Below the pieces are notes generated by a model. It did not search any database. It was not told where the DNA came from and saw only the letters and a list, made by a program, of their open reading frames with translations. The translations under genes were made by a program, and so were the position numbers. From JACRPH01 sp041665465 (GTDB lineage Archaea; Nanobdellota; Nanobdellia; Woesearchaeales; GW2011-AR9), in NCBI GenBank assembly GCA_041665465.1, contig JBAYIU010000001.1:1488001-1552000 (forward strand): 64,000 nucleotides of DNA, written 5' to 3'. Below are positions 16,462-25,172 of the stretch, in pieces. Numbering within the stretch: the stretch's first letter is position 1; every line of letters starts with the position of its first letter.

Positions 16462-17646
16462 ATGGATGAACAGCAGCTTATAACCCTTGCAAGAGAATGT
16501 GGGACTCCTGTTTATATTTATGATGGGGATGCTATCTGTCAAAGGATCGCAGAAATAAAGGCCCTTTCTTATGCTCCCACTGAAATTTTTGCTGCTACTA
16601 TGGCTAATGCTCATCCTGAGCTATTGAAGATGTATCGAGAATCTGGATTAGGGGCTTTTGTAAATTCTATCAAACATTTGCGTGTTTGTCAAGAAGCTGG
16701 TTTCTCAGATAAAGAGATTATCTGGACCAGTACCGGAATGAATCGCAGACAGATGGAAGCAGCAATCCAGAGTAACGTAATTATAAATCTTGACTCTTTA
16801 ACTCAAATGTCTTTGTACGGGATGGTTAGCAATGGTAAATCAGCGGGGTTAAGGGTGAATATTGGCGATTTGCCTAACAATGAATCCTATGCTGGAGTTT
16901 TCGTGGGAGAAAAAAGTAGAATTGGGGTCGTTCCAGAAGAGTTCTCTCGTGTGATTGAGATAGCAGGACATTTTGGGGTAAGTATCAACGGTTTACATAC
17001 TTATTTAGGAACTCAGATTAAAGATGTTGCTCATTTTAAGAAGGGAGCTCAAATGTTAGCTGAACACTTGAAATTATTCTCTAATTTAGAATATCTTGAT
17101 TTTGGCGGGGGGTTTGCTGTTCCCGAAGGTGATGAGGAAAATTCTTTTGATTTCAATGCTTATGGCAGAGAAATTTCTAATCTGATGGAAGAAGTATCTT
17201 CTAACTATGGAAGAAGACTTAAATTATTCTTAGAACCGGGAAGAGTGATCGCTGGAGATTCCGGATATTTTGTTACTGCCGTTACTGATGTAAAGTTGAG
17301 AGAAAAACACAAATGGGTATTTGTAGATGGGAGTTCTGCTATTTTTCCTCGTCCTTTAATGTATCCAGAACTAGCTAATCATCCTCATTATGTGCTTGGA
17401 CACAAAGGATCTGCAAAATTGTCTGGAGTAACCATTGCTGGTTCAACTACCTATTCTCGTGATTTCTTAGCCCGATCTTCAAACGAAATTCCTGAAGATA
17501 TTTGCATTGGAGATTTAATTGTATTTCAAAAGGCCGGTTCATATTCTGCATCTTCTCAATCTGATTTTTTAGGGATTGAAAGACCTGCAGAAGTATTGGT
17601 ACGGGATGGGGAATATAGAGTTATAACCTCGGGAGAGAGGTATTGA
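16462..17646 (+). CDS. Fold-type III PLP decarboxylase-like protein lacking the PLP lysine
   Basis: A 394-residue member of the ornithine/diaminopimelate decarboxylase family. The family layout is clear: TPVYIYDGD at the start, then the beta-strand where diaminopimelate decarboxylases have Y-A-x-K-A-N, then HTYLGTQI, the phosphate-binding LDFGGGFAVP, EPGRVIAGDSGYF and a C-terminal KAGSYSAS. In the strand that should carry the Schiff-base lysine the sequence is FAATMANAHP, so Lys is replaced by Met47. The Cys/Asp pair of the second subunit's active site reads VDGSSAI. It may bind PLP non-covalently or act without PLP. A TTTATAAAT box 26 bases before the ATG suggests a leaderless start. Its stop overlaps the following kinase gene. 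Confidence 0.75.
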   Translation: MDEQQLITLARECGTPVYIYDGDAICQRIAEIKALSYAPTEIFAATMANAHPELLKMYRESGLGAFVNSIKHLRVCQEAGFSDKEIIWTSTGMNRRQMEAAIQSNVIINLDSLTQMSLYGMVSNGKSAGLRVNIGDLPNNESYAGVFVGEKSRIGVVPEEFSRVIEIAGHFGVSINGLHTYLGTQIKDVAHFKKGAQMLAEHLKLFSNLEYLDFGGGFAVPEGDEENSFDFNAYGREISNLMEEVSSNYGRRLKLFLEPGRVIAGDSGYFVTAVTDVKLREKHKWVFVDGSSAIFPRPLMYPELANHPHYVLGHKGSAKLSGVTIAGSTTYSRDFLARSSNEIPEDICIGDLIVFQKAGSYSASSQSDFLGIERPAEVLVRDGEYRVITSGERY

Positions 17647-19025
17647 TGGTTGCATCTGGCTCTCTGGAACAAGTATGTGCTAATACTGAACCGGTATTCA
17701 CTAGGGTTATTCTTCCTTCGGTTGCTCCTGATGCAGATTATCTCTTAGCGCATGTTTTTGATCGAATGTATGCTTTTCCTGGTGCTAAGTCTCTATTTAA
17801 TCTTACTAGAGGAAGAAAATTTAGAAATTTCTTTGAAGCATTAGAAGGAACCTTTCAAGAGTCTGATTTTGAAGGTGAAGAAAATCTTCTAACGGGGGCT
17901 TTGTTAGTTCCGGATAAAGCTTTTTCACTTGCTTCTCTGGCTCATTTGGAACTGATGAAAGATCGAGAACATCCCGATTTAACTAAGCTTCAGGAATTTG
18001 CTTTACAAATGGCAGGCAAGTATCATGCTCTAAGTAGAACCGCTATTGGGTTGTATGCTTGGGGTATTGCTAACAACTTAAGTAAAAGAGCCAAGGATCA
18101 AAGATGGGGTCAAGAACCTCAAAGGTTATTACATCTTTTAGATCTTCCTAGTTATGATGCATTGGACGTCGTTGGCGAAGGAAGCCAGTCCGTAATTTAT
18201 CTTGCTAAGAAAAATGGGTCTAATGATGCTCCTGTTAAATTAACGGTGTTTAAATGGATCGATTTTGATCATCTTAGAAGACCCGATTATAATGCTGACG
18301 ATATCACTTTCCCCGTAGAAGAGATATTTAATCGAAGAATTAGATTTGATCAAGAAGTAGGACATCCTCTCTTTGGCAAAATCTTAGATTCCGGAAGATG
18401 TAAAGATCTTCGTGCTTTTGAGATGGATGATTCTTATTTTCTAGTTATGGATTATGTTCCTGATGGAATAGTTGAAGCAAAAGGTAAGATTAGATCTGAT
18501 GTTAACCCTGCTAATATTGTTGAGATGATGATTCAATTGCTTGAGGGGGTTGAAGCTGCTCATGATAAGGGATATGTCTTAGGAGATATTCGTTGGGCAA
18601 ATATCTTAAAACAGAGGGGTGAAGAAAGGTTACATTTTCATGATGTTAATGCTGCTGAAAAAAGTGATGCAATTTATTTTAACTCTAATGTTTTTGCGGT
18701 AGGCTCTCGTGCTTATCTTCCTCCAGAGATTAGAAGACAGAGAGATCTTCATAGTAGAAGTCCGATTCCCATGACTATTGAGACAGATCTATTTCAGTTG
18801 GCAACTTGTACGCTGTATGCTTTGATTGGTGATTCTACTCCTTTGAGAAATTGTAATTGGATGAAACAAGTGGGATATGAAACTTATATCGGAGAAACTT
18901 ATTCTTCTTTAGGATTAACTCCCTCTCAACGATCTTTTTTTGAGAAAGGATTATCTTACTCTCCTGAAAAAAGATTTACTTCTTTATCCGCACTTAGAAC
19001 TGCTTTTATGCACTCTTTCGCTTAA
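17646..19025 (+). CDS. Protein-kinase-fold protein with a 170-residue N-terminal domain
   Basis: The C-terminal 290 residues have Hanks-kinase landmarks: a glycine loop (VVGEGSQSVIYLAKK, near 177-190), an Ala-Pro-Val-Lys strand, the catalytic loop GYVLGDIRWANIL (Asp and Asn in place, HRD Arg replaced), HDVN in the position of DFG, and LPPEI for APE, followed by a DLFQLATCTLYAL helix. The substituted HRD and DFG motifs mean activity is likely but not certain. The first 170 residues are helical and not recognised. The ATG overlaps the stop of the PLP-enzyme gene by one base, so the two are coupled. A TTG three bases upstream is in frame but less likely. Confidence 0.75.
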   Translation: MVASGSLEQVCANTEPVFTRVILPSVAPDADYLLAHVFDRMYAFPGAKSLFNLTRGRKFRNFFEALEGTFQESDFEGEENLLTGALLVPDKAFSLASLAHLELMKDREHPDLTKLQEFALQMAGKYHALSRTAIGLYAWGIANNLSKRAKDQRWGQEPQRLLHLLDLPSYDALDVVGEGSQSVIYLAKKNGSNDAPVKLTVFKWIDFDHLRRPDYNADDITFPVEEIFNRRIRFDQEVGHPLFGKILDSGRCKDLRAFEMDDSYFLVMDYVPDGIVEAKGKIRSDVNPANIVEMMIQLLEGVEAAHDKGYVLGDIRWANILKQRGEERLHFHDVNAAEKSDAIYFNSNVFAVGSRAYLPPEIRRQRDLHSRSPIPMTIETDLFQLATCTLYALIGDSTPLRNCNWMKQVGYETYIGETYSSLGLTPSQRSFFEKGLSYSPEKRFTSLSALRTAFMHSFA

Positions 19026-19028
19026 ACT

Positions 19029-19970
19029 CTATTTCTGTAACTTCTTGTACTCAGAGAGATAAGATACTGTTGCGTCAAGTAGTTCTAAGGAAAAATAAAT
19101 AATGGTTAGAATATCTGCTTCTTTAGCTTTATTCTCATGTAATAACTTTAATATTTTTAAATTAAGACTTAGGATACTATCTCTAAAACTAGTCTCTTCT
19201 TCTAAAGATACTTCTTTCTTTTGAGATACTTTCTCAATTAACCAAGAAAGAGCAGAATTTATCTCTTTAAATCCTTCTTTGATATATAGGGATGATGTTC
19301 TTTTCTTGGCATCTAAACTAATCTTGATATGTCTCTTATAAAATCCATTAATCTTAGTCCCTAATTTCTCATAGCAGAAAGTCATAGTAGCTAAACTGTT
19401 GTAATATTCATATAAGAAGGAATTTAATGAGGCTTTTCTTAAGATTAAATCTCGAGTCTGCCAGTTATTATTTCTTAACTCTTCTAACAGTTCATGTCGA
19501 TCATACTTTCCCTTGATTAAATCCTCATTAAGAATGTCAAATATAGTCATTAAGGTCATTAACATTTTTCGGAGATATTCTTCGATGTTAATCTCTAGAT
19601 CTTCTACCGGAAAGACTTTGATAGTACACTTATTTATCTCCGTTTTAATTATCTCTGCCCCCATCAAGTTACTGGTAGCACTTTTTATTGCAGTAATGGT
19701 TTTTGAATCTTGATATTCTGCAATGATTGTGGTGTACCCTTCTCGGTATAATCTTCCGATATACGAACGGACGTAACGATTTGAATCGGGAGAAATCTTT
19801 ATGGTGATAGAACGTTCTTTTTGGTCCAGAGATCTTGAGATAATCAGTTTATTCTTTTCTTCTTCTACTTCCAATTCTTCTCCTTGCTTAAGGTTAAGTT
19901 TCTTCACCCATTTAGCCGGAAGGGAGATAGTTAAGGTAGCTTCTCCATGTTTGACTATTTTTCTTTTCAT
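19029..19970 (-). CDS. PhoU-like regulator with AbrB-type DNA-binding domain
   Basis: Archaeal phosphate-uptake regulator family. Residues 1-50 are a SpoVT/AbrB swapped-hairpin domain (KRKIVKHGEATLTISLPAKWVKKLNLKQGEELEVEE in segments), and the rest is helical with PhoU-like three-helix repeats. Such proteins bind DNA and respond to phosphate status. No pst phosphate transporter genes are in this window, so the target is unknown. The gene is followed on the other strand by the kinase gene stop only three bases away. The short intergenic region to 20126 carries promoters for both directions. Confidence 0.8.
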   Translation of the reverse strand: MKRKIVKHGEATLTISLPAKWVKKLNLKQGEELEVEEEKNKLIISRSLDQKERSITIKISPDSNRYVRSYIGRLYREGYTTIIAEYQDSKTITAIKSATSNLMGAEIIKTEINKCTIKVFPVEDLEINIEEYLRKMLMTLMTIFDILNEDLIKGKYDRHELLEELRNNNWQTRDLILRKASLNSFLYEYYNSLATMTFCYEKLGTKINGFYKRHIKISLDAKKRTSSLYIKEGFKEINSALSWLIEKVSQKKEVSLEEETSFRDSILSLNLKILKLLHENKAKEADILTIIYFSLELLDATVSYLSEYKKLQK

Positions 19971-20125
19971 CTTTATCTCAGAACAATTTCTTATTTATAA
20001 ACTTTCTCTTATATGTTTACATGTGTACTAATGTATACACATACATGGAAAAGGGTTATATCTCCGTTATTTGCTCTTCTTGTCTGTTTAGAGGTTCTAG
20101 GGTGTTTTAATTGTTTAAATAAAAA

Positions 20126-21055
20126 ATGAATCTTAACCAAACCCTTTTTGTGGTTAGTAAAAGTAGATATGACCTACTACTAGAGAGAACAGGAAGTATT
20201 GGTGCTGCAAAAGATAAAGTTGGTTCTTCAGAAATATGGGGGAGTATTGAGCAAGGCCATCTTAACCAAAAAGAAAATCTCCGACGGATAACTACTCGTT
20301 TTGGTTTGGAAAGAGTGATTGATCGTTCTCAATTAACTCTTGAGAATATTATTTCTAATGGATGTTTTGTCTTTTTAGGGGGTGATGACCATTTTACCTA
20401 TTGCTCTCAGATGATTCTTGATTATCAAAGAGATAATTCTAATGATCAGAAACAAGTAATGGGTGTATCTCTAGACCCCCTTAACAGTTTTGGTCATAAC
20501 CTTTATTTTGATGCGAATTCCCTTTTAGAAAGTATTCCTCGCTTAGAACAGGGGGATTATTTATTGGAAGCATGGACTACTTTAGAGGCTTCTGTTTATC
20601 ATGGGTCTGAAGTTAATCGCCCTTACTTAGCGATAGGAGATTATTTTGTGGGAGAAACTAATCGTTTACTTATGTCTAGAAATAAAGTGTTTATCAATGA
20701 GAAGGAAGTGATGAACGAAAAATCTTCTGGATTGTTGGTAGCGTGTGGTGCAGGAAGCGTTTATGGTACCTGGTATGGGCATGCATACAAACTTGCTTTT
20801 GGGGGAATGGATACTTTTCCAAAAGAATCAGAAGTAGCAAGAGTAATCCTTACTGAACAAGAGAAGGATAATAAATTAACTTTAGAAAAAGGTCAAACTT
20901 TAGTGGTTCATTCTTATAATGATGGTGAGGGTATTGTTTCTCCTGATTCTCATCTTGATCATTCTGTTAATTTTGATTTGGGTTGTGTTGCAGAAATTAG
21001 TATTAGTGATCAAAAACTTCACGTTATTAAATCGAGAGAGAGTTATGATGGATAA
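20126..21055 (+). CDS. NAD-kinase/diacylglycerol-kinase-fold protein
   Basis: A 309-residue protein with the NAD-kinase fold. FVFLGGDDHF holds the G-G-D motif used to bind phosphate donors. SGLLVACGAGSVYGTWY resembles the T-P-T-G-S/A-Y segment of NAD kinases, and the C-terminal beta part (VNFDLGCVAEISISDQKLHVIK) resembles their sandwich domain. The sequence is divergent, so the acceptor may be NAD, a lipid or another nucleotide-like compound. It is the first of six closely spaced genes whose products all resemble nucleotide or phosphate enzymes, which argues against simple housekeeping NAD kinase. It starts just after an AT-rich stretch without a ribosome site, so it is probably leaderless. 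Confidence 0.65.
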   Translation: MNLNQTLFVVSKSRYDLLLERTGSIGAAKDKVGSSEIWGSIEQGHLNQKENLRRITTRFGLERVIDRSQLTLENIISNGCFVFLGGDDHFTYCSQMILDYQRDNSNDQKQVMGVSLDPLNSFGHNLYFDANSLLESIPRLEQGDYLLEAWTTLEASVYHGSEVNRPYLAIGDYFVGETNRLLMSRNKVFINEKEVMNEKSSGLLVACGAGSVYGTWYGHAYKLAFGGMDTFPKESEVARVILTEQEKDNKLTLEKGQTLVVHSYNDGEGIVSPDSHLDHSVNFDLGCVAEISISDQKLHVIKSRESYDG

Positions 21056-22043
21056 ACCTACTTTGATTCATAATGTTCTTAGTTACTTTGAAATAAAGCG
21101 TGATCCTGTCTCTGATGAAGGGGATGGTCGTTCTACATTTAGTCAAATTAGTGAGCAAGTGGTTCAATCAGTTTATGAACATCTATCTCTTGTTGATTTA
21201 GAACATCCCATAATTGAAGGAGAAAGCAAAAAGGTTTTTGCTTCGAGTAAATTAGCCTCAAGGAAGATTGCTTTAGTCGAACTTAAACCTACCTTGTATT
21301 CTTTCACACATAATCGTTATGGGTCAGTGGAAGGGACTGATTTAGTTAGGATGGATTTCTGGAATTTATTTGGGACCTGGCTTAATACTTATAGTTGTAA
21401 TAATTACTTCTTCCCCCAAACTTCTTCTGGTGATAACCTCACTGATCACTTACTTCCAAATGTGCCCTTTTTATCCAATTTTCTAGGAAGGGTTGACTAT
21501 CAAGATAGAAAATTTGCAGTGATAAACTTCTTTGATCATCTTCCTCCAATTGAAGTTATCTGGAAGCAATATCTGGTTGGGACGATGAAACATAACCTGA
21601 AAGGAGTTAACTTAGCTAGAACTAGGTATGGTGGTCCGATTGAGTATGAAGGAAAATTCCCAAAAGACTTTATTCGCTTTGATTGGAGAAATTCTCTCCC
21701 TGACAAAGATGAATGTATCCCTGAAGGATTCGCGGATTTCTATATTGATACAAATAATGCTAGAATCGTCGCTTTAGCTGCTTCTCGAGCATTGAATACT
21801 TTTCTTGGTTGTCGTGGATATGAATTAGTGGATTTATGTTATTTTATGAGTGAAGGCGGAAATCAAATTTGTTCTGAGGTTACTCCTGACGGAATGAGGA
21901 TTCGTAAAAATGGAAATTCTTTTGACAAAGATTTGTGGAGAAGAGGAAAGGATGGAGACACTCTATTAAGGACCTGGCGTGAACTTTACCAAGATCTTTC
22001 TACGATTAATTTAGAGGAGGTGATTAGAGATGTCCCTGCATGA
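21045..22043 (+). CDS. SAICAR synthetase (PurC)-like protein
   Basis: A roughly 332-residue protein that resembles phosphoribosylaminoimidazole-succinocarboxamide synthase. IIEGESKKVFASS near residue 60 corresponds to the family's Y-E-G-K-x-K-x-V-Y ATP-binding strand. DFYIDTNNARIVALAASRALNTFLGCRGYELVDLCYFM and CSEVTPDGMRIRK (quoted as key blocks) correspond to the C-terminal E-F-G and D-E-x-x-P-D-x-x-R blocks. PurC forms an amide from a carboxylate, an amine and ATP. The sequence is far from housekeeping PurC and other purine genes are not next to it, so the substrate is probably different. The ATG pair at 21045/21048 overlaps the preceding gene; a longer upstream extension in frame is less likely. 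Confidence 0.62.
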   Translation: MMDKPTLIHNVLSYFEIKRDPVSDEGDGRSTFSQISEQVVQSVYEHLSLVDLEHPIIEGESKKVFASSKLASRKIALVELKPTLYSFTHNRYGSVEGTDLVRMDFWNLFGTWLNTYSCNNYFFPQTSSGDNLTDHLLPNVPFLSNFLGRVDYQDRKFAVINFFDHLPPIEVIWKQYLVGTMKHNLKGVNLARTRYGGPIEYEGKFPKDFIRFDWRNSLPDKDECIPEGFADFYIDTNNARIVALAASRALNTFLGCRGYELVDLCYFMSEGGNQICSEVTPDGMRIRKNGNSFDKDLWRRGKDGDTLLRTWRELYQDLSTINLEEVIRDVPA

Positions 22044-22785
22044 TTTTAGTGATTCTATGTTCGCAAGACTTCAAGAAAGTATTATTGAGGGTATTAATCA
22101 TGGTGAATATCTCTCTTCTTCTACTGTTAAGATAGGATTACCTGGGGGTCATTCTTTAGACAGAACCATCAACTTCTTATCTTGGTATGGGGGAATTGTT
22201 TTTAGTAGAAAAGAACGTAGTTATCATCCCCGAGATCAACGCATATCCACTCTTGATTTCAGAATCTTTAAAGCTCGTGATATTCCCCCTTTGGTAAGGG
22301 GTGGATACCTATCGGGCGGGTTTGTTGGTTATGATCTGGCAATAGAAGAAAGGTCTGAACAGGACATCTCTTTTGAATTGACTGGAATAAATCCTTGTTC
22401 AGTTGTTGTAGCTTCTAACATCCCCACTTTTCCTACCCTCCCTTTTAGAGTTGCTACCGAGTTCCCTAATCTGGCAGAATCTTATCTCTCCAGAAAAGGT
22501 CTTGAGAAAAACAAGGATTATACTCTAGTCTTAACTCACGGAACAACTGAGGCTTATGTTCCTGATTTAGCTGATATAATTATTGACCACCATAGCACTG
22601 GTAAGACCTTAAAAGAGAATGGTCTTCAGGTTTTAGACACAATAATGCAATCTCATTTAGCGCTTTTGGACAGTCCTTCTCTTCTTGCTGCAACGGACTC
22701 TTCCCAATATCGATTGTATTCTCGGTTCAGGAAATGGATCAAGGAAACATATCGTGAATCAGAAAGAAGAGATTTTATATTTTAA
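22030..22785 (+). CDS. ATP phosphoribosyltransferase (HisG)-like protein
   Basis: A 251-residue protein with the HisG layout: KIGLPGGHSLDRTINFL (family K-G-R-L-x-x-x-T), FRIFKARDIPPLVRGGYLSGGFVGYDLAIEE (family R-x-D-I-P...G...D-x-G-I-x-G-x-D) and RVATEFPNLAESYL (A-T-x-Y-P). HGTTEAYVPDLADIIIDHHSTGKTLKENGL (E-x-A-P-x-x-x-x-A-D-x-I-x-D-x-x-x-T-G-x-T-L-x-x-N-x-L) carries the PRPP site. HisG joins PRPP to ATP, and relatives could ribosylate other bases. No other his genes are nearby. A strong GGAGGTGAT site (22016-22024) precedes the ATG, which lies inside the end of the PurC-like gene. It probably transfers phosphoribosyl to a base in the pathway encoded here. Confidence 0.75.
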   Translation: MSLHDFSDSMFARLQESIIEGINHGEYLSSSTVKIGLPGGHSLDRTINFLSWYGGIVFSRKERSYHPRDQRISTLDFRIFKARDIPPLVRGGYLSGGFVGYDLAIEERSEQDISFELTGINPCSVVVASNIPTFPTLPFRVATEFPNLAESYLSRKGLEKNKDYTLVLTHGTTEAYVPDLADIIIDHHSTGKTLKENGLQVLDTIMQSHLALLDSPSLLAATDSSQYRLYSRFRKWIKETYRESERRDFIF

Positions 22786-22795
22786 TGAGGATAAA

Positions 22796-23374
22796 ATGTT
22801 AGAATTTGCTTTAGATGGAACTGATGGGTCGGCTAAGACACCTATTTGTGAAGGAGTTTTATCTGAATTAACTCGCAAAGGGATTAAATCAACTTCCTTT
22901 GCTCCTTTTCAAGAAGTAAGAAAACTGATCCCCGAATCTGATATTTATCCCTATTGGAAAGATGGAAGAGCAGAAACGGCCTTACATTTAATCCAACAAG
23001 TAGTTGAGCAGTGTCGTGAAGATTCCTTAAGAAAAGGAATTGACGTATTACTTTATGATCGGTTGTGGTTAACTCTCTTTACCGAGATTGATGACACTCC
23101 TTTAGCTTCTCAGTGGAATCATTTTGTGCCTACCTTTATACTTACTGCTCCACGTGAAATAATTGTTAAGAGGCCAGGGTTTAGTTATGGTCTCCCTTTT
23201 TCTTCTTCTGACCAGATGCTTGATGATTATCATTCCAAATATCTTACTTTAAGTAAAAAGTATTCTTCACCTATTTTTGGAAGTTATGAAATAAACGCTT
23301 TAAGGGTTGACTTAAGGCCCATTATTAAAGATATCACAACAAAGATTGTTAGTCGGATAGGTACGAAAAGATGA
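22796..23374 (+). CDS. Thymidylate-kinase-like P-loop kinase
   Basis: A 192-residue protein that opens with MLEFALDGTDGSAKTPIC, a thymidylate-kinase-style P-loop (D-G-x-D-G-S-x-K-T), followed by a KRPG...lid-like part and a LLYDRLW segment that matches the family's D-R-Y/S/x motif. The family phosphorylates nucleoside monophosphates. In the nucleotide-like gene cluster it would be the step that adds a phosphate to the unusual product, which is inference. A GAGG site lies six bases before the ATG. A longer in-frame start at 22685 would overlap the HisG-like gene by a hundred bases and is unlikely. Its stop overlaps the next start (ATGA). Confidence 0.65.
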   Translation: MLEFALDGTDGSAKTPICEGVLSELTRKGIKSTSFAPFQEVRKLIPESDIYPYWKDGRAETALHLIQQVVEQCREDSLRKGIDVLLYDRLWLTLFTEIDDTPLASQWNHFVPTFILTAPREIIVKRPGFSYGLPFSSSDQMLDDYHSKYLTLSKKYSSPIFGSYEINALRVDLRPIIKDITTKIVSRIGTKR

Positions 23375-24243
23375 AACTTCTCATTACTTCTGATTGGCAC
23401 CTTGGTAAGGGATGGAAAGATGAAGCAGGAGTAGAATGGGGAGAGAGGGTAGCTCGGGATATTATCCAGTATACTTCATTCAATCCCGTTGATGCTTTTC
23501 TCTTTAACGGCGATCTGGGAAACACTCAAGAAAGCCAGAAGAAAGGTTTAGAACTATTGGCTCTTGCTAGTGAAGGAATTCCTAAAAAAATGTTTGTTTC
23601 AGGCAATCATGAATTATTATTATTGCCTGACCAATTTGAAGATCGCTATGAAGATTTACAAGAAAGATTGTTTAGGTATAATTTTCATCTGTTAGATCAT
23701 TCTTCAGCTTGGACTACCTTAGGCAAGACTGCCTTTGTGGGTGGTTGCGGGTGGTATGATGGAAGTTTATGGACTCCTTATGGTAATAATACTTATGCTG
23801 AGGTATTCACCAAAGCAAAAGAAGAATTTGCAAAGAGATTCCCTGTTGTAGCTGAATCTCATGATCCGCTGGAATTCTTTCAGTACTCTTTGACCTTATT
23901 AAACCAAAGACTAGAAGAGATTCGTGGAATGAAGTGGGACAATATTATTGTTTGTACTCATCATGCTCCCGACAGTCAATTTATTGATTACAAAGAACCG
24001 CTAGAATTGGAACGACCTTTAAAGTCTGATGAGCGATACTGGAATTATCTTAATTTCTTTATGGGATCTAGAAGATTATCTGCCTTATACAACAAAGCAG
24101 AGAAGATGCTTAACCCGGGGGGGAAGGTTATTGGAGTTACTGGGCATACACATCGCTCTGATGCACATCTCGTAAATGATCGATTTATGGTTTATAATGC
24201 TAGTGCCACTAAAGAAAAACCCTTTCAGGTGATTGAGGTTTAG
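23371..24243 (+). CDS. Calcineurin-like metallophosphoesterase
   Basis: All five metallophosphoesterase blocks are present in order: SDWHLG, FNGDLG, SGNHEL, CTHHAP and TGHTHR, so the two-metal active site is complete. The protein is 290 residues long and soluble. Such enzymes hydrolyse phosphomonoesters, phosphodiesters or pyrophosphate bonds. Its place in the nucleotide-like operon, overlapping the kinase gene by four bases, suggests that it acts on a nucleotide or sugar-phosphate made by its neighbours. Substrate unknown. Confidence 0.85.
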   Translation: MKLLITSDWHLGKGWKDEAGVEWGERVARDIIQYTSFNPVDAFLFNGDLGNTQESQKKGLELLALASEGIPKKMFVSGNHELLLLPDQFEDRYEDLQERLFRYNFHLLDHSSAWTTLGKTAFVGGCGWYDGSLWTPYGNNTYAEVFTKAKEEFAKRFPVVAESHDPLEFFQYSLTLLNQRLEEIRGMKWDNIIVCTHHAPDSQFIDYKEPLELERPLKSDERYWNYLNFFMGSRRLSALYNKAEKMLNPGGKVIGVTGHTHRSDAHLVNDRFMVYNASATKEKPFQVIEV

Positions 24244-24247
24244 GTAA

Positions 24248-25105
24248 ATGTCTAGTGATATCCTTTTCTTAGACAAAGATAACACTCTCGGACAGTTTGG
24301 GTATAATGGGACGGGTCTTTTTGTTGGAGCAAGAGCTTTTCTCGCAGCACAAAAACAATTGGGAAGAGGTTTATATATTGCTACTACCGGAGATACCTTC
24401 GGAAGAAAGAAATTAAGTGAAATTGATGATTTGCTTGATGGCTACTTTGGCAGAGAGCAGATTGATGTGGTGCATAGAGGTCAACTTTATCTTCTACCAG
24501 ATGGTGCCATAAGAAAAGTTGAGGATGATTTTATAGAAAGAAAGAGATTCGAATCTCCCGAGAAGAGAGCTGCTTTAGATAGAGAATCACGAAAAAGAGG
24601 AGATCGGTTGAATACTCTTCCTTACGATAGTCCAGAACGAGCAGCTTTGCAGGAAGAGATAAATGCTTTCTTTGATTATTGGAGAGAATTGTTACATAAA
24701 CAAACCCAAGAATCGTTTGACCCAAGCTTAGAATATAAAAATCCTTATTGTCGGGGTAGTTTCAAAGATTTACACCTTGCGCGAAGAATAATCTCTCCAA
24801 CAGATTATACTCTCCAAAGAACGTTAATGGTTGGTGATCCTGGAGATGCTGGTGGCTTTATTTCCGATCCAGAGACTCCTTTAGTAGTAGTCTCTCCTCG
24901 AGTTAGAGAAGGAGAATGGGATTTGGTTACTCGGGTGGTAAATCACTTGTTTAATGATCAAGAAAGAAAACCTTGGGAGTTGTTTGATGAGTTGTATTCT
25001 CAAAGAAAGAATGTAAAGAAAAATCCTCGTAAGGTTAGACTTTCTAACGAAACTTATGAGATGAAAATAAACGAACATAAGGGAAGATTAATCTATTGTC
25101 CATAA
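24248..25105 (+). CDS. HAD-superfamily phosphatase-like protein
   Basis: A 285-residue HAD protein: LFLDKDNTLG is the D-x-D-x-T nucleophile motif, ATTGD gives the Thr of motif II, and MVGDPGDAGG is the acidic motif IV. A charged helical insertion near residues 95-165 (many Arg, Glu, Lys) is the cap. It follows the metallophosphoesterase by five bases and ends the six-gene run. It probably removes a phosphate from the cluster's intermediate. The gene stops shortly before a new promoter region, TTTATAAATAAGG, which serves the next gene. Confidence 0.78.
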   Translation: MSSDILFLDKDNTLGQFGYNGTGLFVGARAFLAAQKQLGRGLYIATTGDTFGRKKLSEIDDLLDGYFGREQIDVVHRGQLYLLPDGAIRKVEDDFIERKRFESPEKRAALDRESRKRGDRLNTLPYDSPERAALQEEINAFFDYWRELLHKQTQESFDPSLEYKNPYCRGSFKDLHLARRIISPTDYTLQRTLMVGDPGDAGGFISDPETPLVVVSPRVREGEWDLVTRVVNHLFNDQERKPWELFDELYSQRKNVKKNPRKVRLSNETYEMKINEHKGRLIYCP

Positions 25106-25172
25106 CTAAAATATCCACTCTCCAATAGTAAAAACCCCAAAATTTATAAATAAGGATGATTTTTAACTTCTC

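Noticed and set aside
20919..21044. Upstream in-frame extension of the PurC-like gene
   Set aside because: It would overlap the NAD-kinase-like gene by more than 100 bases with a hydrophobic, low-complexity sequence (LLILILIILLILIW) that is the shadow of that gene's end; the ATG pair at 21045/21048 is better.
22685..22795. Upstream in-frame extension of the thymidylate-kinase-like gene
   Set aside because: It overlaps the HisG-like gene, and the P-loop starts right after the ATG at 22796, which has a GAGG site.
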